From contig NZ_JACJVC010000002.1 in NCBI RefSeq assembly GCF_023369555.1, positions 1 to 64,000 of the forward strand: 64,000 nt of DNA. Reading direction: 5' to 3'. The notes under the pieces are model-generated. The model did not search any database, was not told the DNA's origin, and saw nothing but the letters and a program-made list of their open reading frames with translations. Positions 31,569 through 39,663 of this stretch are shown piece by piece. This stretch comes from Actinomyces sp. AC-20-1. Its GTDB lineage: Bacteria; Actinomycetota; Actinomycetes; Actinomycetales; Actinomycetaceae. The first letter of the stretch is position 1. Each line of letters opens with the position of its first letter. The position numbers and the translations under genes are program-made.

Positions 31569-31628
31569 TCCTCGGTTCGCGCGCGAACTCCCTGAGAGTT
31601 TGCCGCACGTTCGAGCGCAAACCGAGGA
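31569..31628. repeat. Dispersed 60-bp palindromic element, copy A
   Basis: Arms of 19 bases (TCCTCGGTTCGCGCGCGAA and TTCGAGCGCAAACCGAGGA) pair with two G-T type mismatches around a 22-base centre beginning CTCCCTGAGAG. It lies in the 319-bp gap between eno and the FtsB-like gene, which otherwise holds the eno terminator. Same orientation as copy D; copies B and C are reversed. Confidence 0.85.
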
Positions 31629-31714
31629 GTTGGGCGGGGGAGGACGGGGTGGGCGTGAGCGACGCGCCCCGGGGCGTGGAGCGCGCTCCCAGGAGGCTGG
31701 GGCAGGATGCCCCC

Positions 31715-32437
31715 ATGAGCCCGCGACGCCCCACCCCCGCCCGCCCGGGCAGCCGCCCCGGCGCGCGCCCCTCGGGACGCCCGGCCTCACGCGCCGCCAC
31801 CCCCGCCCCCGGCCGCACCGGCGACAAGCCCACCGCGCCCCGCGCCACCCCCCGGGCCGCAGCGCACTCAGCACGCCCCGAGACCGCCACCCCGCCCGCG
31901 CCGGAGCACACCGTCCTGCGCCTGGGAGGCGCCGACGGCGTGGCCGTGCCCGCCCGCGTCCTCATCATCGCCCTCGTCCTCCTGGGCGCCTTCATCATCA
32001 CCTTCCCCTCCCTGCGCGGCTACCTCTCCCAGCGCGCCCAGTACGACGCGATCCTCCACGAGATCGACGAGGCCGAGGCCGTCTCCACCGCCCTCGAGGC
32101 CGAGCTCGCCAAGTGGCAGGACGACGACTACGTCCGCTCCCAGGCCCGCGAGCGCCTGTCCTACGTCATGCCGGGCGAGACCACCTACGTCGTCGTCGGT
32201 GCCGACGCCTTCGAGGAGGAGCAGGCAGCGTCCACCGCCACCGCCTCGGGCGGCACCACCCGACCCTGGTACGAGATCGTGCGAGAGTCCGCGCGCGTCG
32301 CCGGGCAGACCGGCGGGCCCGAGCCCGCCGAGCCCGCCCAGCGGGGCTGGTCCACCGCCGTGCCCACCGTGCCGACGCCGAGCGCCCCGCCCGCCGAGGC
32401 CCCCGGCGACGCGCCCGCCCCCGTCGACGAGCCGTGA
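31715..32437 (+). CDS. FtsB/DivIC-family septum formation protein
   Basis: A 240-aa bitopic membrane protein of the divisome. A basic, Pro/Ala-rich cytoplasmic tail of about 80 residues precedes one membrane span (ARVLIIALVLLGAFIITF). A periplasmic coiled coil follows (YDAILHEIDEAEAVSTALEAELAKWQDDDYVRSQARERL), then YVMPGETTYVVV. That order is the DivIC/FtsB signature. A long acidic/Pro-rich C-terminal tail follows. The eno-FtsB-DUF501-ppx order is the conserved actinobacterial one (Rv1023-Rv1026). In other bacteria FtsB bridges FtsL and FtsQ. The ATG at 31715 is chosen because upstream in-frame sequence runs through the eno terminator and the palindromic element. Confidence 0.88.
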   Translation: MSPRRPTPARPGSRPGARPSGRPASRAATPAPGRTGDKPTAPRATPRAAAHSARPETATPPAPEHTVLRLGGADGVAVPARVLIIALVLLGAFIITFPSLRGYLSQRAQYDAILHEIDEAEAVSTALEAELAKWQDDDYVRSQARERLSYVMPGETTYVVVGADAFEEEQAASTATASGGTTRPWYEIVRESARVAGQTGGPEPAEPAQRGWSTAVPTVPTPSAPPAEAPGDAPAPVDEP

Positions 32438-32451
32438 CCGAGAGGACCCCC

Positions 32452-32967
32452 ATGACCCAGAACCACGCCGTCGCGCCGGCCGTCACCGACGCCGACCTCG
32501 AGGCCCTGCGTGAGCAGCTCGGCCGCGTGCCGCGCGGTGTCGTCGCCATCGCCGCCCGCTGCGTGTGCGGGCGGCCCACCGTCGTGCGCACCACCCCCCG
32601 CCTGCCCGACGGCTCCCCCTTCCCCACGAGCTACTACCTCACCCACCCCGTCGCCGTGAAGGGCTGCTCCACTCTCGAGGCCGAGCACCTCATGGAGGAC
32701 TACAACACCCTCCTGGCCGAGGACCCCGAGGTCGCCGCCGCCTACGCCGCTGCCCACGAGGACTACCTCGCCCGCCGCGCCGAGCTCGGCACCCCCAAGG
32801 AGATCGACGGCGTCTCCGCCGGCGGCATGCCCACGCGCGTCAAGTGCCTGCACGCCGTGGTGGGGCACGCGCTGGCCGCAGGACCCGGAGTCAACCCCAT
32901 CGGGGACCGGACCCTGGACGTGCTGCGCGAGCGAGGCCTGTGGGACCCCGCCCGCTGCAGCTGCTGA
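32452..32967 (+). CDS. DUF501 family protein
   Basis: A 171-aa soluble protein of the DUF501 family, of unknown biochemical role. It is conserved next to the FtsB-like gene and ppx in actinobacteria. Conserved elements are RVPRGVVAIAARCVCGRPTVVRTTPRLPDGSPFPT, YYLTHPVAVKGCSTLEAEHLM, and the C-terminal block GMPTRVKCLHAVVGHALAAGPGVNPIGD, rich in Cys and His (RCVCG, KCLHAVVGH) and possibly metal-binding. The ATG at 32452 with GAGAGGA upstream is preferred to a GTG overlapping the previous stop. It lies 19 bp before ppx, so the three genes are probably one operon. Confidence 0.88.
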   Translation: MTQNHAVAPAVTDADLEALREQLGRVPRGVVAIAARCVCGRPTVVRTTPRLPDGSPFPTSYYLTHPVAVKGCSTLEAEHLMEDYNTLLAEDPEVAAAYAAAHEDYLARRAELGTPKEIDGVSAGGMPTRVKCLHAVVGHALAAGPGVNPIGDRTLDVLRERGLWDPARCSC

Positions 32968-32986
32968 CCCTGCCCCAAGGAGCACC

Positions 32987-33949
32987 ATGACACGCGTCGC
33001 CGCCATCGACTGCGGGACCAACACCATCCGCCTGCTCGTCGCCGACCTCCTGCCCGGCCCCGACGGCGCCCCCAGACTGGCCCCCCTCGTCCGCGAGAAC
33101 GAGATCGTGCGCCTGGGTCAGGGAGTGGACCGCACCGGCCGGCTCGACGAGCGGGCCCTGGCGCGCACGCTCGCCGTCGTCGACGACTACGCCACCCGCC
33201 TGCGCGCGCTCGGCGCCGAGCGCGTCCGCTTCGTCGCCACCTCCGCCACCCGCGACGCTGAGAACCGCGCCGTCTTCGTCGACGGCGTGCGCGAGCGCCT
33301 GGGCACCGAGCCCGAGGTCGTCTCCGGCGACGAGGAGGCCCGCCTGTCCTTCTGCGGCGCCCTGTCCGGGGCCCACGGGACGGCGCAGACCACACGCCTC
33401 GTCGTCGACCTCGGGGGCGGCTCCACCGAGCTGGTGCTCGGCACCGACGCCCCCGCCGCCGCCTGCTCCATGGACACCGGCAGCGTGCGCGTCACCGAGC
33501 GCTACCTCGCCGACGGCGTCACCCCCGCCGCCGAGGCGGCCGCCCGCGCACACGTGCGGGACCTGCTCGACGCCGCCGGCCGGAGCGTGCCCGTGGAGCG
33601 CGCCACCGAGCTCGTCGGCCTGGCCGGGACCATCACGACCATCACCGCCCACGCCCTGGGGCTGCGCGCCTTCGACCCCGAGGCCCTCGACGGCGCCCGT
33701 CTCAGCGTCGAGGACACCCTCGCCTCCTGCGAGGCGGTGCTGCACTCCACCCCGGCCGAGCGTGAGTCCTGGGGGTACCTGCGCCCCGGCCGCCGCGACG
33801 TCATCGCCGCCGGCGCGCTCGTGTGGTCCGAGGTGGTCGCCCGGGCGGTCGAGCGCACCACCGCGGCCGGGGCCCCGCTGACGACGACGGTCACGAGCCT
33901 GCACGACATCCTCGACGGCATCGCCCTGTCCCTGGCGGGCCGCCCGTGA
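32987..33949 (+). CDS. ppx: Exopolyphosphatase / guanosine pentaphosphatase (Ppx/GppA family)
   Basis: A 320-aa ASKHA-fold phosphatase, the short actinobacterial form without the extra C-terminal HD-like domains. Motifs are AAIDCGTNTIRLLVAD (phosphate 1), FVATSATRDAENR, GDEEARLSFCGA, VVDLGGGSTELVLG (phosphate 2) and GLAGTITTITAHALGL. Family members hydrolyse inorganic polyphosphate and some also pppGpp. In actinobacteria the two activities are split among paralogues, so the exact substrate cannot be told here. AAGGAG lies 5 bases upstream of the ATG. It overlaps aroD by 4 bases (GTGA). Confidence 0.92.
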   Translation: MTRVAAIDCGTNTIRLLVADLLPGPDGAPRLAPLVRENEIVRLGQGVDRTGRLDERALARTLAVVDDYATRLRALGAERVRFVATSATRDAENRAVFVDGVRERLGTEPEVVSGDEEARLSFCGALSGAHGTAQTTRLVVDLGGGSTELVLGTDAPAAACSMDTGSVRVTERYLADGVTPAAEAAARAHVRDLLDAAGRSVPVERATELVGLAGTITTITAHALGLRAFDPEALDGARLSVEDTLASCEAVLHSTPAERESWGYLRPGRRDVIAAGALVWSEVVARAVERTTAAGAPLTTTVTSLHDILDGIALSLAGRP

Positions 33950-34923
33950 GCGGCCCGAACGCCCTGCCCGACGGCGACCGGCTCGCGCAGGCGCTGGCCG
34001 CCCTGCGCGCCGAGGTCGAGGCCGCCGGCCTCAGCGTCCCCGGCGGCCCGCGCGCACCGCGGCCCGTCCCGCTCGGCGCAGTCGGCCCCGCCGGGGGAGC
34101 TGGGGTGGCAGGGCCCGTGCTCGGCGGGCCGGTCCCGCTCATCGCCGTCGCCACCACCACCGGGAGCGAGGCGGAGGCCATGCGCCAGGCGGTCGTCGCT
34201 TCCGCGCTGGGCGCCGACCTCGTGGAGGTGCGCGCCGACCTCATCGAGCCCGAGCCGGACAGCACGGCCCCGTCCCAGGGACGGGCCGCCGCCTGGGCCT
34301 CACCGGCACTGGCCACCGCCTCCCTGCTCGCCGCCGAGGGGCGCAGCACCCCCGTGCTCCTCACCGTGCGCACCACCGCGGAGGGGGGCGCCGCCGACGT
34401 CGACGACGCCGCCTACCGCCGCACCCTGCTCGAGACGATCCGCTTTCTCGGCGAGGCGCGCGCCACCGGCCGCTTCGACCTCGTGCGCGCCGTCGACGTC
34501 GAGATCGCCCGCGGCTGCCTGACGGAGGCGTCCACAGCCGCCCACGAGGCCGGGCTCGCCGTCGTCGTCTCCGCCCACTTCTTCACCTCCACACCCGGCC
34601 AGGAGGAGATCGTGGCGCTCCTGAGCCGGATGCAGCAGGAAGGGGCGGACGCCGCCAAGACCGCCGTCATGCCCCGCGACGGGCAGGCCGGGCACGACGA
34701 CGTCCTCACCCTCCTGAGGGCCACCGCCCGGGCCCGCGCCGAGCTCGAGGTCCCCGTCATCACCATGTCCATGGGCGAGCAGGGCGTACCCACCCGTCTC
34801 CTCGGCGGGGTCTTCGGCTCCGCCCTCACCTTCGCCACCGCCGGGGCCGGCGCCTCCGCCCCCGGGCAGCCGGAGATCACCCAGGTGCGCCAGGCCCTCG
34901 CCCGCCTCACCTGGGCCCGCTGA
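33946..34923 (+). CDS. aroD: Type I 3-dehydroquinate dehydratase
   Basis: Shikimate-pathway enzyme forming 3-dehydroshikimate through a Schiff base. Residues about 1-65 are a low-complexity Ala/Gly/Pro extension not needed for the fold. The TIM barrel then shows ADLVEVRADLIEPE (the Glu-x-Arg substrate pair), VLLTVRTTAEGG, VDVEIARG, VVVSAHFF (catalytic His), AAKTAVMPRDG (Schiff-base Lys) and VPVITMSMGEQGVPTRLLGGVFGS. The extended N-terminus makes it 325 aa against about 250 usual. The GTG start overlaps the ppx stop. A later in-frame start could give a shorter protein. Confidence 0.9.
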   Translation: MSGPNALPDGDRLAQALAALRAEVEAAGLSVPGGPRAPRPVPLGAVGPAGGAGVAGPVLGGPVPLIAVATTTGSEAEAMRQAVVASALGADLVEVRADLIEPEPDSTAPSQGRAAAWASPALATASLLAAEGRSTPVLLTVRTTAEGGAADVDDAAYRRTLLETIRFLGEARATGRFDLVRAVDVEIARGCLTEASTAAHEAGLAVVVSAHFFTSTPGQEEIVALLSRMQQEGADAAKTAVMPRDGQAGHDDVLTLLRATARARAELEVPVITMSMGEQGVPTRLLGGVFGSALTFATAGAGASAPGQPEITQVRQALARLTWAR

Positions 34924-34989
34924 GCGCGCCGGCCCCGAGTATGTCCCGCGTCACCGGGACCGGGCTCGCCCCCCACGGGGCGCAGCCCG

Positions 34990-35141
34990 TATGCTCAGCA
35001 CGTTGCCCCGGCGAGGGACACGCGCGACGCGCGTGCATCCGTGATCGACGTGGTGGTGCCGGAAGGTGCTGCGCGTCGTCGCGCCACGCCGGACCACCAG
35101 ACCCGCGGGGCCCGCTCCCCGCCCGAACCGAGGAGAACCCC
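34990..35141 (+). promoter_or_regulatory. Promoter and structured leader of rplY
   Basis: TATGCT (34990-34995) is a good -10. The roughly 140-base leader that follows has three hairpins: CACGCGCG/CGCGCGTG at 35019-35035, TGGTGGTGCCGG with CCGGACCACCA at 35049-35100, and GCGGGG/CCCCGC at 35105-35122 just before the GAGGAG ribosome site. Most genes in this window are leaderless or have short leaders, so this looks like an autoregulatory ribosomal-protein leader. Confidence 0.4.
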
Positions 35142-35744
35142 ATGGCCCACAACGCCATCAGCCTCAAGGCCACCGTCCGCACCGACTTCGGCAAGGGCTC
35201 CGCCCGCCAGGCCCGCCGCGACGGCCTCGTGCCCGTCGTCGTCTACGGCCACGGCACCGAGCCGCGCCACCTGCTGCTCGACGAGCACACCACCCGCCTG
35301 GCCCTGCGCGGCAACGAGAACGCCCTCGTCGAGCTCGACGTCGACGGCGACAAGGTCCTCGCCCTCGCCAAGGACGTCCAGCGCCACCCGATCCGTCCGG
35401 GCGTCCAGCACGTCGACTTCCTCCTCGTCAACCGCAACGAGCGCGTCGAGGTCGAGGTCCCCGTCGTCCTCACCGGTGAGGCCGCCCCCGGCGCCCTGCC
35501 CATGATCGAGTCCGCGCACGTCGTCGTCTCCGCCCCCGCCGTCGAGATCCCCGAGTCCATCGAGATCGACGTCACCGACGTCGCCCCCGGCACCGTCATC
35601 ACCGTCGCCGACCTCGCCCTGCCCGCCCACGTCGAGGCTGTCACCGACGCCGAGACCGGCGTCGTCAACGTCGCCGACGAGGCCGCCGTCTCCACCGAGG
35701 AGGCCCCCGAGGAGGAGGCCGCTGAGGCCCCCGCCGCCGAGTGA
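35142..35744 (+). CDS. rplY: 50S ribosomal protein L25 / general stress protein Ctc
   Basis: A 200-aa L25 of the long (Ctc/TL5) type that binds 5S rRNA. The N-terminal L25 domain has [23 protein letters not shown] and the C-terminal beta domain has [17 protein letters not shown] and [19 protein letters not shown]. It ends in an acidic tail ([15 protein letters not shown]). It is preceded by GAGGAG and a structured leader. pth follows after 31 bp, the standard actinobacterial rplY-pth pair (Rv1014c-Rv1015c). Confidence 0.96.
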   Translation: MAHNAISLKATVRTDFGKGSARQARRDGLVPVVVYGHGTEPRHLLLDEHTTRLALRGNENALVELDVDGDKVLALAKDVQRHPIRPGVQHVDFLLVNRNERVEVEVPVVLTGEAAPGALPMIESAHVVVSAPAVEIPESIEIDVTDVAPGTVITVADLALPAHVEAVTDAETGVVNVADEAAVSTEEAPEEEAAEAPAAE

Positions 35745-35775
35745 CCCGCACGGCACCCACGCACAAGGAGCTCGC

Positions 35776-36378
35776 ATGAGCGACCCCTGGCTCATCGTCG
35801 GGCTGGGGAACCCCGAGACCCGGTACGCCCGCAACCGCCACAACGTCGGCCACATGGTCATCGACGTCCTGGCCGGGCGTACCGGGTCCCGGCTGTCCCG
35901 GCACAAGACCCGCGCGCAGGTGGCCGAGGCGCGACTGGGCACCATGCCCGGCGGCGCCCCCGGCCCGCGCGTCATCCTCGCCACCCCCGCCACCTACATG
36001 AACACCTCGGGCGGGCCGGTCAAGGCGCTCGCCCAGTTCTACGGCGTCGAGCCCACCGCCCGGCTGCTCGTCATCCACGACGAGCTCGACATCCCCGCCC
36101 ACGAGCTGCGGCTCAAGCGCGGCGGCGGCGAGGGCGGGCACAACGGCCTGCGCTCCATCAGCCAGGCCCTGGGCACACGCGGTTACGCCCGCCTGAGGGT
36201 CGGCGTCGGACGACCCCCCGGGCGCCAGGACCCGGCCGACTACGTCCTGTCCGACTTCCCGGCCCGCGAGCGCGATGCCCTCGCCGTCACCCTCGAGCAG
36301 GCGGCCGACGCCGTCGAGGAGGTCGTCGCCCTCGGCCTCGAGGCCGCCCAGGGCAGGCTGCACCGGCCTACTTCATGA
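35776..36378 (+). CDS. pth: Peptidyl-tRNA hydrolase
   Basis: Recycles peptidyl-tRNAs released from ribosomes. It has the usual length (200 aa) and complete motifs: [25 protein letters not shown] (with catalytic His), [21 protein letters not shown] (Asn and Met of the active site), [32 protein letters not shown] (catalytic Asp and the GGHNG loop) and [26 protein letters not shown] lies 8 bases before the ATG. Its last 11 bases overlap the 3' end of the convergent response-regulator gene. Confidence 0.97.
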   Translation: MSDPWLIVGLGNPETRYARNRHNVGHMVIDVLAGRTGSRLSRHKTRAQVAEARLGTMPGGAPGPRVILATPATYMNTSGGPVKALAQFYGVEPTARLLVIHDELDIPAHELRLKRGGGEGGHNGLRSISQALGTRGYARLRVGVGRPPGRQDPADYVLSDFPARERDALAVTLEQAADAVEEVVALGLEAAQGRLHRPTS

Positions 36379-37066
36379 GCCCCGTCTCATAGGCCACGAC
36401 GACGGCCTGCACCCGGTCGCGCACGTCCAGCTTCGCCAGCACGTTGCCCACGTGCGTCTTGACCGTCGTCGCCGAGACCACCAGGTGGTCCGCGATCTCC
36501 GCGTTCGACATCCCCTGCGCCATGAGCACCAGGATCTCGCGCTCGCGCGGTGTCAGAGCCGCGATGCGCCCGTCCTCGGAGGCCGCCTCCTGGCCGTCCT
36601 GCGGCAGGTGCGAGGCGAACATCTCCAGCATCCGCCGCGTCACCCGCGGCGAGACGACCGCCTCACCCGAGGCCACCGTGCGGATCGCCTCCGCCAGCTC
36701 CGCCGGGCGCGTGTCCTTGAGCAGGAAGCCGCTGGCCCCGGCGCGCAGGCCCGCGAAGGCGTACTCGTCCAGGTCGAAGGTCGTGAGGATGAGGATCCTC
36801 GTGCCCGGGCACTGGGCGGTGATCGTCTCAGTCGCCTCGATGCCGTTCATCCCCGGCATGCGCACGTCCATGAGGATGACGTCCGGGCGCAGCGCGCGCG
36901 CCTGCGCCAGCGCCGAGGAGCCGTCCGAGGCCTCACCGATGACCTCGATACCGTCCTCGGCGTCCAGCACCATGCGGAAACCCATCCGCATGAGCGCCTG
37001 GTCGTCCGCCAGCACGACGGTCACGGGGCGGGTGGCCTCCTCGGAGGTCAGAACGGCATCTGCCAC
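36368..37066 (-). CDS. NarL/LuxR-family response regulator
   Basis: A 232-aa DNA-binding regulator. The receiver domain has [18 protein letters not shown] (acidic pocket), [18 protein letters not shown] with the phospho-accepting Asp, [26 protein letters not shown] (Thr and Lys switch residues). The C-terminal LuxR helix-turn-helix has [43 protein letters not shown]. The GTG at 37066 is chosen because AAGGGA lies 8 bases upstream; it overlaps the kinase gene by 19 bases. It is the partner of the kinase immediately upstream. The neighbouring ABC exporter genes are a plausible target (inference). Confidence 0.93.
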   Translation of the reverse strand: MADAVLTSEEATRPVTVVLADDQALMRMGFRMVLDAEDGIEVIGEASDGSSALAQARALRPDVILMDVRMPGMNGIEATETITAQCPGTRILILTTFDLDEYAFAGLRAGASGFLLKDTRPAELAEAIRTVASGEAVVSPRVTRRMLEMFASHLPQDGQEAASEDGRIAALTPREREILVLMAQGMSNAEIADHLVVSATTVKTHVGNVLAKLDVRDRVQAVVVAYETGLMK

Positions 37067-38613
37067 GACGTGGTCCCTTCGTTGCTCTCGTCCCAGCGCA
37101 GGACCGCGCGCACCTGCCAACCGGTGGGTGTGGGGCCCGCGTCCACGGTCCCACCATAGACGGCGGCCCGCTCCCTCATGCCGATGAGCCCCTTGCCGGA
37201 GCCGTGCACCGGCGTCGAGCCCGGGGCGGCGTCGTTGTCCACCGTGAGGACCGCCGTGCCCGTGCGCCGCACGAGCCGCACGAGCACCCGCCTCGTCGTC
37301 GGGGCGTAGCGCAGCACATTCGTCAGGGACTCCTGGGCGATGCGGAAGACCGTCAGCTGCAGGCCCTTGTCGTCCGGCAGCGGCTCACCCACCCACTCGT
37401 ACTCCACCGGCACGCCCGCGGCCGTGAAGCGCTCGACCAGCACCGTCAGGTCCGCCGACTCCGGGGCCGGCGCCGTCGGCAGGTCCCCGGTGGAGCGGTC
37501 CGTGCCCGAGTCGGTCGCCGTGAGGCGCAGGGCCGCGATCTGCGCCGAGGGCTCCGCCGGGGCCACGGTGCCCGGGGGCGCGAACTCCGGCACCGGAAGC
37601 GCGCGCACGGCGGGCGCGCCGGGGACAGTGGCCGGGCCGCTGGCTGCCGGCCCGCTGGTAGCCGGCCCACCGGCCTCCGGTGAGGCCGCCGCCGGGGCGG
37701 CCTCGTGGCGCCGGGCCGGGTCCGAGGAGGCCCCCGGGTCGTCGCGCAGCACCCCCACGAGCCGGCGGGTGTCCGCCAGCGCCGAGCGGCCGGTCTCCGC
37801 CAGGACGCCCAGCGCCTCCCTCGCCATCTGCGGGTTGCGCTCCACCGCCGCGGCCGCGCCGTCGGCCATCGTGATCATCACCGCCAGGGAGTGGGCGACG
37901 ACGTCGTGCATCTCCCGGGCGATACGGCTGCGCTCATTGGCGGAGGCCAGCGCCGCCGCCTGCTCACGGGCCAGGGCCAGCCGGTCGTTGCGCTGGGCGA
38001 GCTCGACCACCTGGGCCCGCTGGATGCGGATGATGATCCCCACCAGCGTGCCGATGACGTTGACCAGCCCGTAGGGCATGAGGACCTCCACGAGCCCCAG
38101 GTGCGTGAGCACCAGGCTGCCGCCCAGCAGCCGCCCGCACAGGATCGAGGTGAGGGTGGAGACCGCGCACGCCGCCCACGCCCACCCCAGGCGGTGGCGC
38201 GAGGCCAGGGTCGCGAGCACCACCGGGGTGCCGATGAGGGTGACCGCCTGCAGGGACCACACGACGTAGGAGCCCTCGACCACGCCCAGGCCCAGCACCC
38301 GGGGGACCACGGCGGCGTGCACCAGCGGCACGAAGGTCACCAGGGCCCAGGCCAGGCGCGGGCTCAGCCGCCGCAGGAACATCCCCGCGCCGCACACGAG
38401 GCTGGCGGACACCGAGGCCGCGAGCACCACGCGCACGTCGGTGACCATCGCCAGGTGGCCGTCCCACAGGGGGGCGAGCCCCAGGGGGACGTTGAGCACG
38501 AGGACGACGACGGCGACGAGCACGTCCGCCAGCAGGGCGTGAGAGTCGTGCCAGCGGGCGAGACGGCGGGCGGAGGGCGGGATACTCACGGCAGGGACCT
38601 CGCGGGTGGTCAT
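37048..38613 (-). CDS. Membrane sensor histidine kinase (HisKA_3 / DesK-NarX type)
   Basis: A 521-aa kinase. Five to six membrane spans occupy about residues 25-190. The HisKA_3 dimerisation helix carries the phospho-His in SRIAREMHDVVAHSLAVM, preceded by a coiled-coil-like stretch. The HATPase domain follows (IAQESLTNVLRYAP as N box, VDNDAAPG, GKGLIGMRERAAVYGG). Unusually, a disordered segment of about 100 residues rich in Ala, Pro and Gly (PEAGGPATSGPAASGPAT region) separates the His helix from the ATPase domain. The ATG at 38613 has GACAAT 7 bases upstream and no ribosome site, so it is probably leaderless. Confidence 0.9.
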   Translation of the reverse strand: MTTREVPAVSIPPSARRLARWHDSHALLADVLVAVVVLVLNVPLGLAPLWDGHLAMVTDVRVVLAASVSASLVCGAGMFLRRLSPRLAWALVTFVPLVHAAVVPRVLGLGVVEGSYVVWSLQAVTLIGTPVVLATLASRHRLGWAWAACAVSTLTSILCGRLLGGSLVLTHLGLVEVLMPYGLVNVIGTLVGIIIRIQRAQVVELAQRNDRLALAREQAAALASANERSRIAREMHDVVAHSLAVMITMADGAAAAVERNPQMAREALGVLAETGRSALADTRRLVGVLRDDPGASSDPARRHEAAPAAASPEAGGPATSGPAASGPATVPGAPAVRALPVPEFAPPGTVAPAEPSAQIAALRLTATDSGTDRSTGDLPTAPAPESADLTVLVERFTAAGVPVEYEWVGEPLPDDKGLQLTVFRIAQESLTNVLRYAPTTRRVLVRLVRRTGTAVLTVDNDAAPGSTPVHGSGKGLIGMRERAAVYGGTVDAGPTPTGWQVRAVLRWDESNEGTTSWQMPF

Positions 38614-38714
38614 GGCCTTATTGTCACAGCAGCCGCAGCGCTCACAGCGCTGCCTCCGGCCCCGGTGCCCAGGCTCAGCGCCTAGCCACCGGAGCCGGTG
38701 ACCCGTGGCCGCCC

Positions 38715-39662
38715 TCAGGCGTCGCGACGGGAGAAGACGACGGCAGCGAGCACCATCGGCACCAGGGCCCACAGGGCGAAGCCCAGGGCGGCCTGCCAGT
38801 GCTCGATGAAGAGCAGGGTGTCCGGCTCGCCCCACTGCACGACGGCCTCGAGGGGGTCGAAGACGGCCCTGGACAGGGTCAGGGGCTCGAAGGTCTGGAG
38901 CTTGGCGACCCACTCCCACTTGAGCGAGGCGATGTTGATGGGGATGTCGATGATGAACAGGAGGGTGAGGACCATCGTGATGGCCCCGGCGGTCGAGCGC
39001 ATGAGGAAGCCCAGACCCATGGCGAGCAGGGCCGTGCCGGCGTAGGTCAGGCCCGTGCCCCACACGAAGCCGAGGTAGGCGGGGTCGGCCAGGGACCCGG
39101 CCGCCTCACCCGCGAAGAGGGCGGAGGCGGCCCAGGCGATGAGGATGGACAGGGCGCCGAGCACGAAGCTGAACAGGGACAGGACGGTGGCCTTGGCCAG
39201 CAGCAGGCGGCTGCGGCGGGGCACGGCCGCCAGGCTCGAGCGGATCTGCCCGGAGGAGTACTCCCCGGTGATCGCCAGGGCTCCCAGCACGGCGACGACG
39301 ATCTGCCCGAACTGGATGCCGCCGACGACGTTGGTCCACGCCTGAGGGTGGTCCAGGTCGTTCATGCCGACGACGATCGCGGCACCGAAGCCGGAGGTGA
39401 GCAGGACCGCGATGAAGGCGGTGATCCAGGTCGAGCGCAGGGTGCGCAGCTTGACCCACTCCGAGGCCAGGGTCCGCCAGAAGGTCTGGCCGGCGCCGCC
39501 CGAGGAGGCGGCGCCTCGGGCAGTGCGGGCGGCTGCGCGCGCGGCGCGCCGGGAGCGGGCGGTGGGCTGGGCGGGGGAGGGGCTGGTGGTCATGTCGGGC
39601 TCCATCGAGGACTCCAGGGAGGACAGGAAGGTGTGGCTCATGGGGGTGGCGGCGGCGCTCAT
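38715..39662 (-). CDS. ABC-2 type exporter permease
   Basis: A 315-aa integral membrane protein with a basic cytoplasmic N-terminus of about 65 residues, then TLASEWVKLRTLRSTW, a hallmark before the first span of actinobacterial ABC-2 permeases. Six spans follow, including AIVVGMNDLDHP, QIVVAVLGALAITGEYSSGQIRSSLAAVPRR (the conserved EY-x-x-G-x-I-R loop) and TLLFIIDIPINI. It lies one base after the ATPase stop and clearly forms a two-gene transporter with it. The substrate is unknown; such pairs next to two-component systems often export antimicrobial peptides or lipids. Confidence 0.9.
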   Translation of the reverse strand: MSAAATPMSHTFLSSLESSMEPDMTTSPSPAQPTARSRRAARAAARTARGAASSGGAGQTFWRTLASEWVKLRTLRSTWITAFIAVLLTSGFGAAIVVGMNDLDHPQAWTNVVGGIQFGQIVVAVLGALAITGEYSSGQIRSSLAAVPRRSRLLLAKATVLSLFSFVLGALSILIAWAASALFAGEAAGSLADPAYLGFVWGTGLTYAGTALLAMGLGFLMRSTAGAITMVLTLLFIIDIPINIASLKWEWVAKLQTFEPLTLSRAVFDPLEAVVQWGEPDTLLFIEHWQAALGFALWALVPMVLAAVVFSRRDA

Positions 39663-39663
39663 G

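Noticed and set aside
31469-31714. Upstream extension of the FtsB-like protein from a GTG at 31469
   Set aside because: It would be translated through the eno terminator arm and palindromic element A; the residues are Cys/Arg-rich with no family match.
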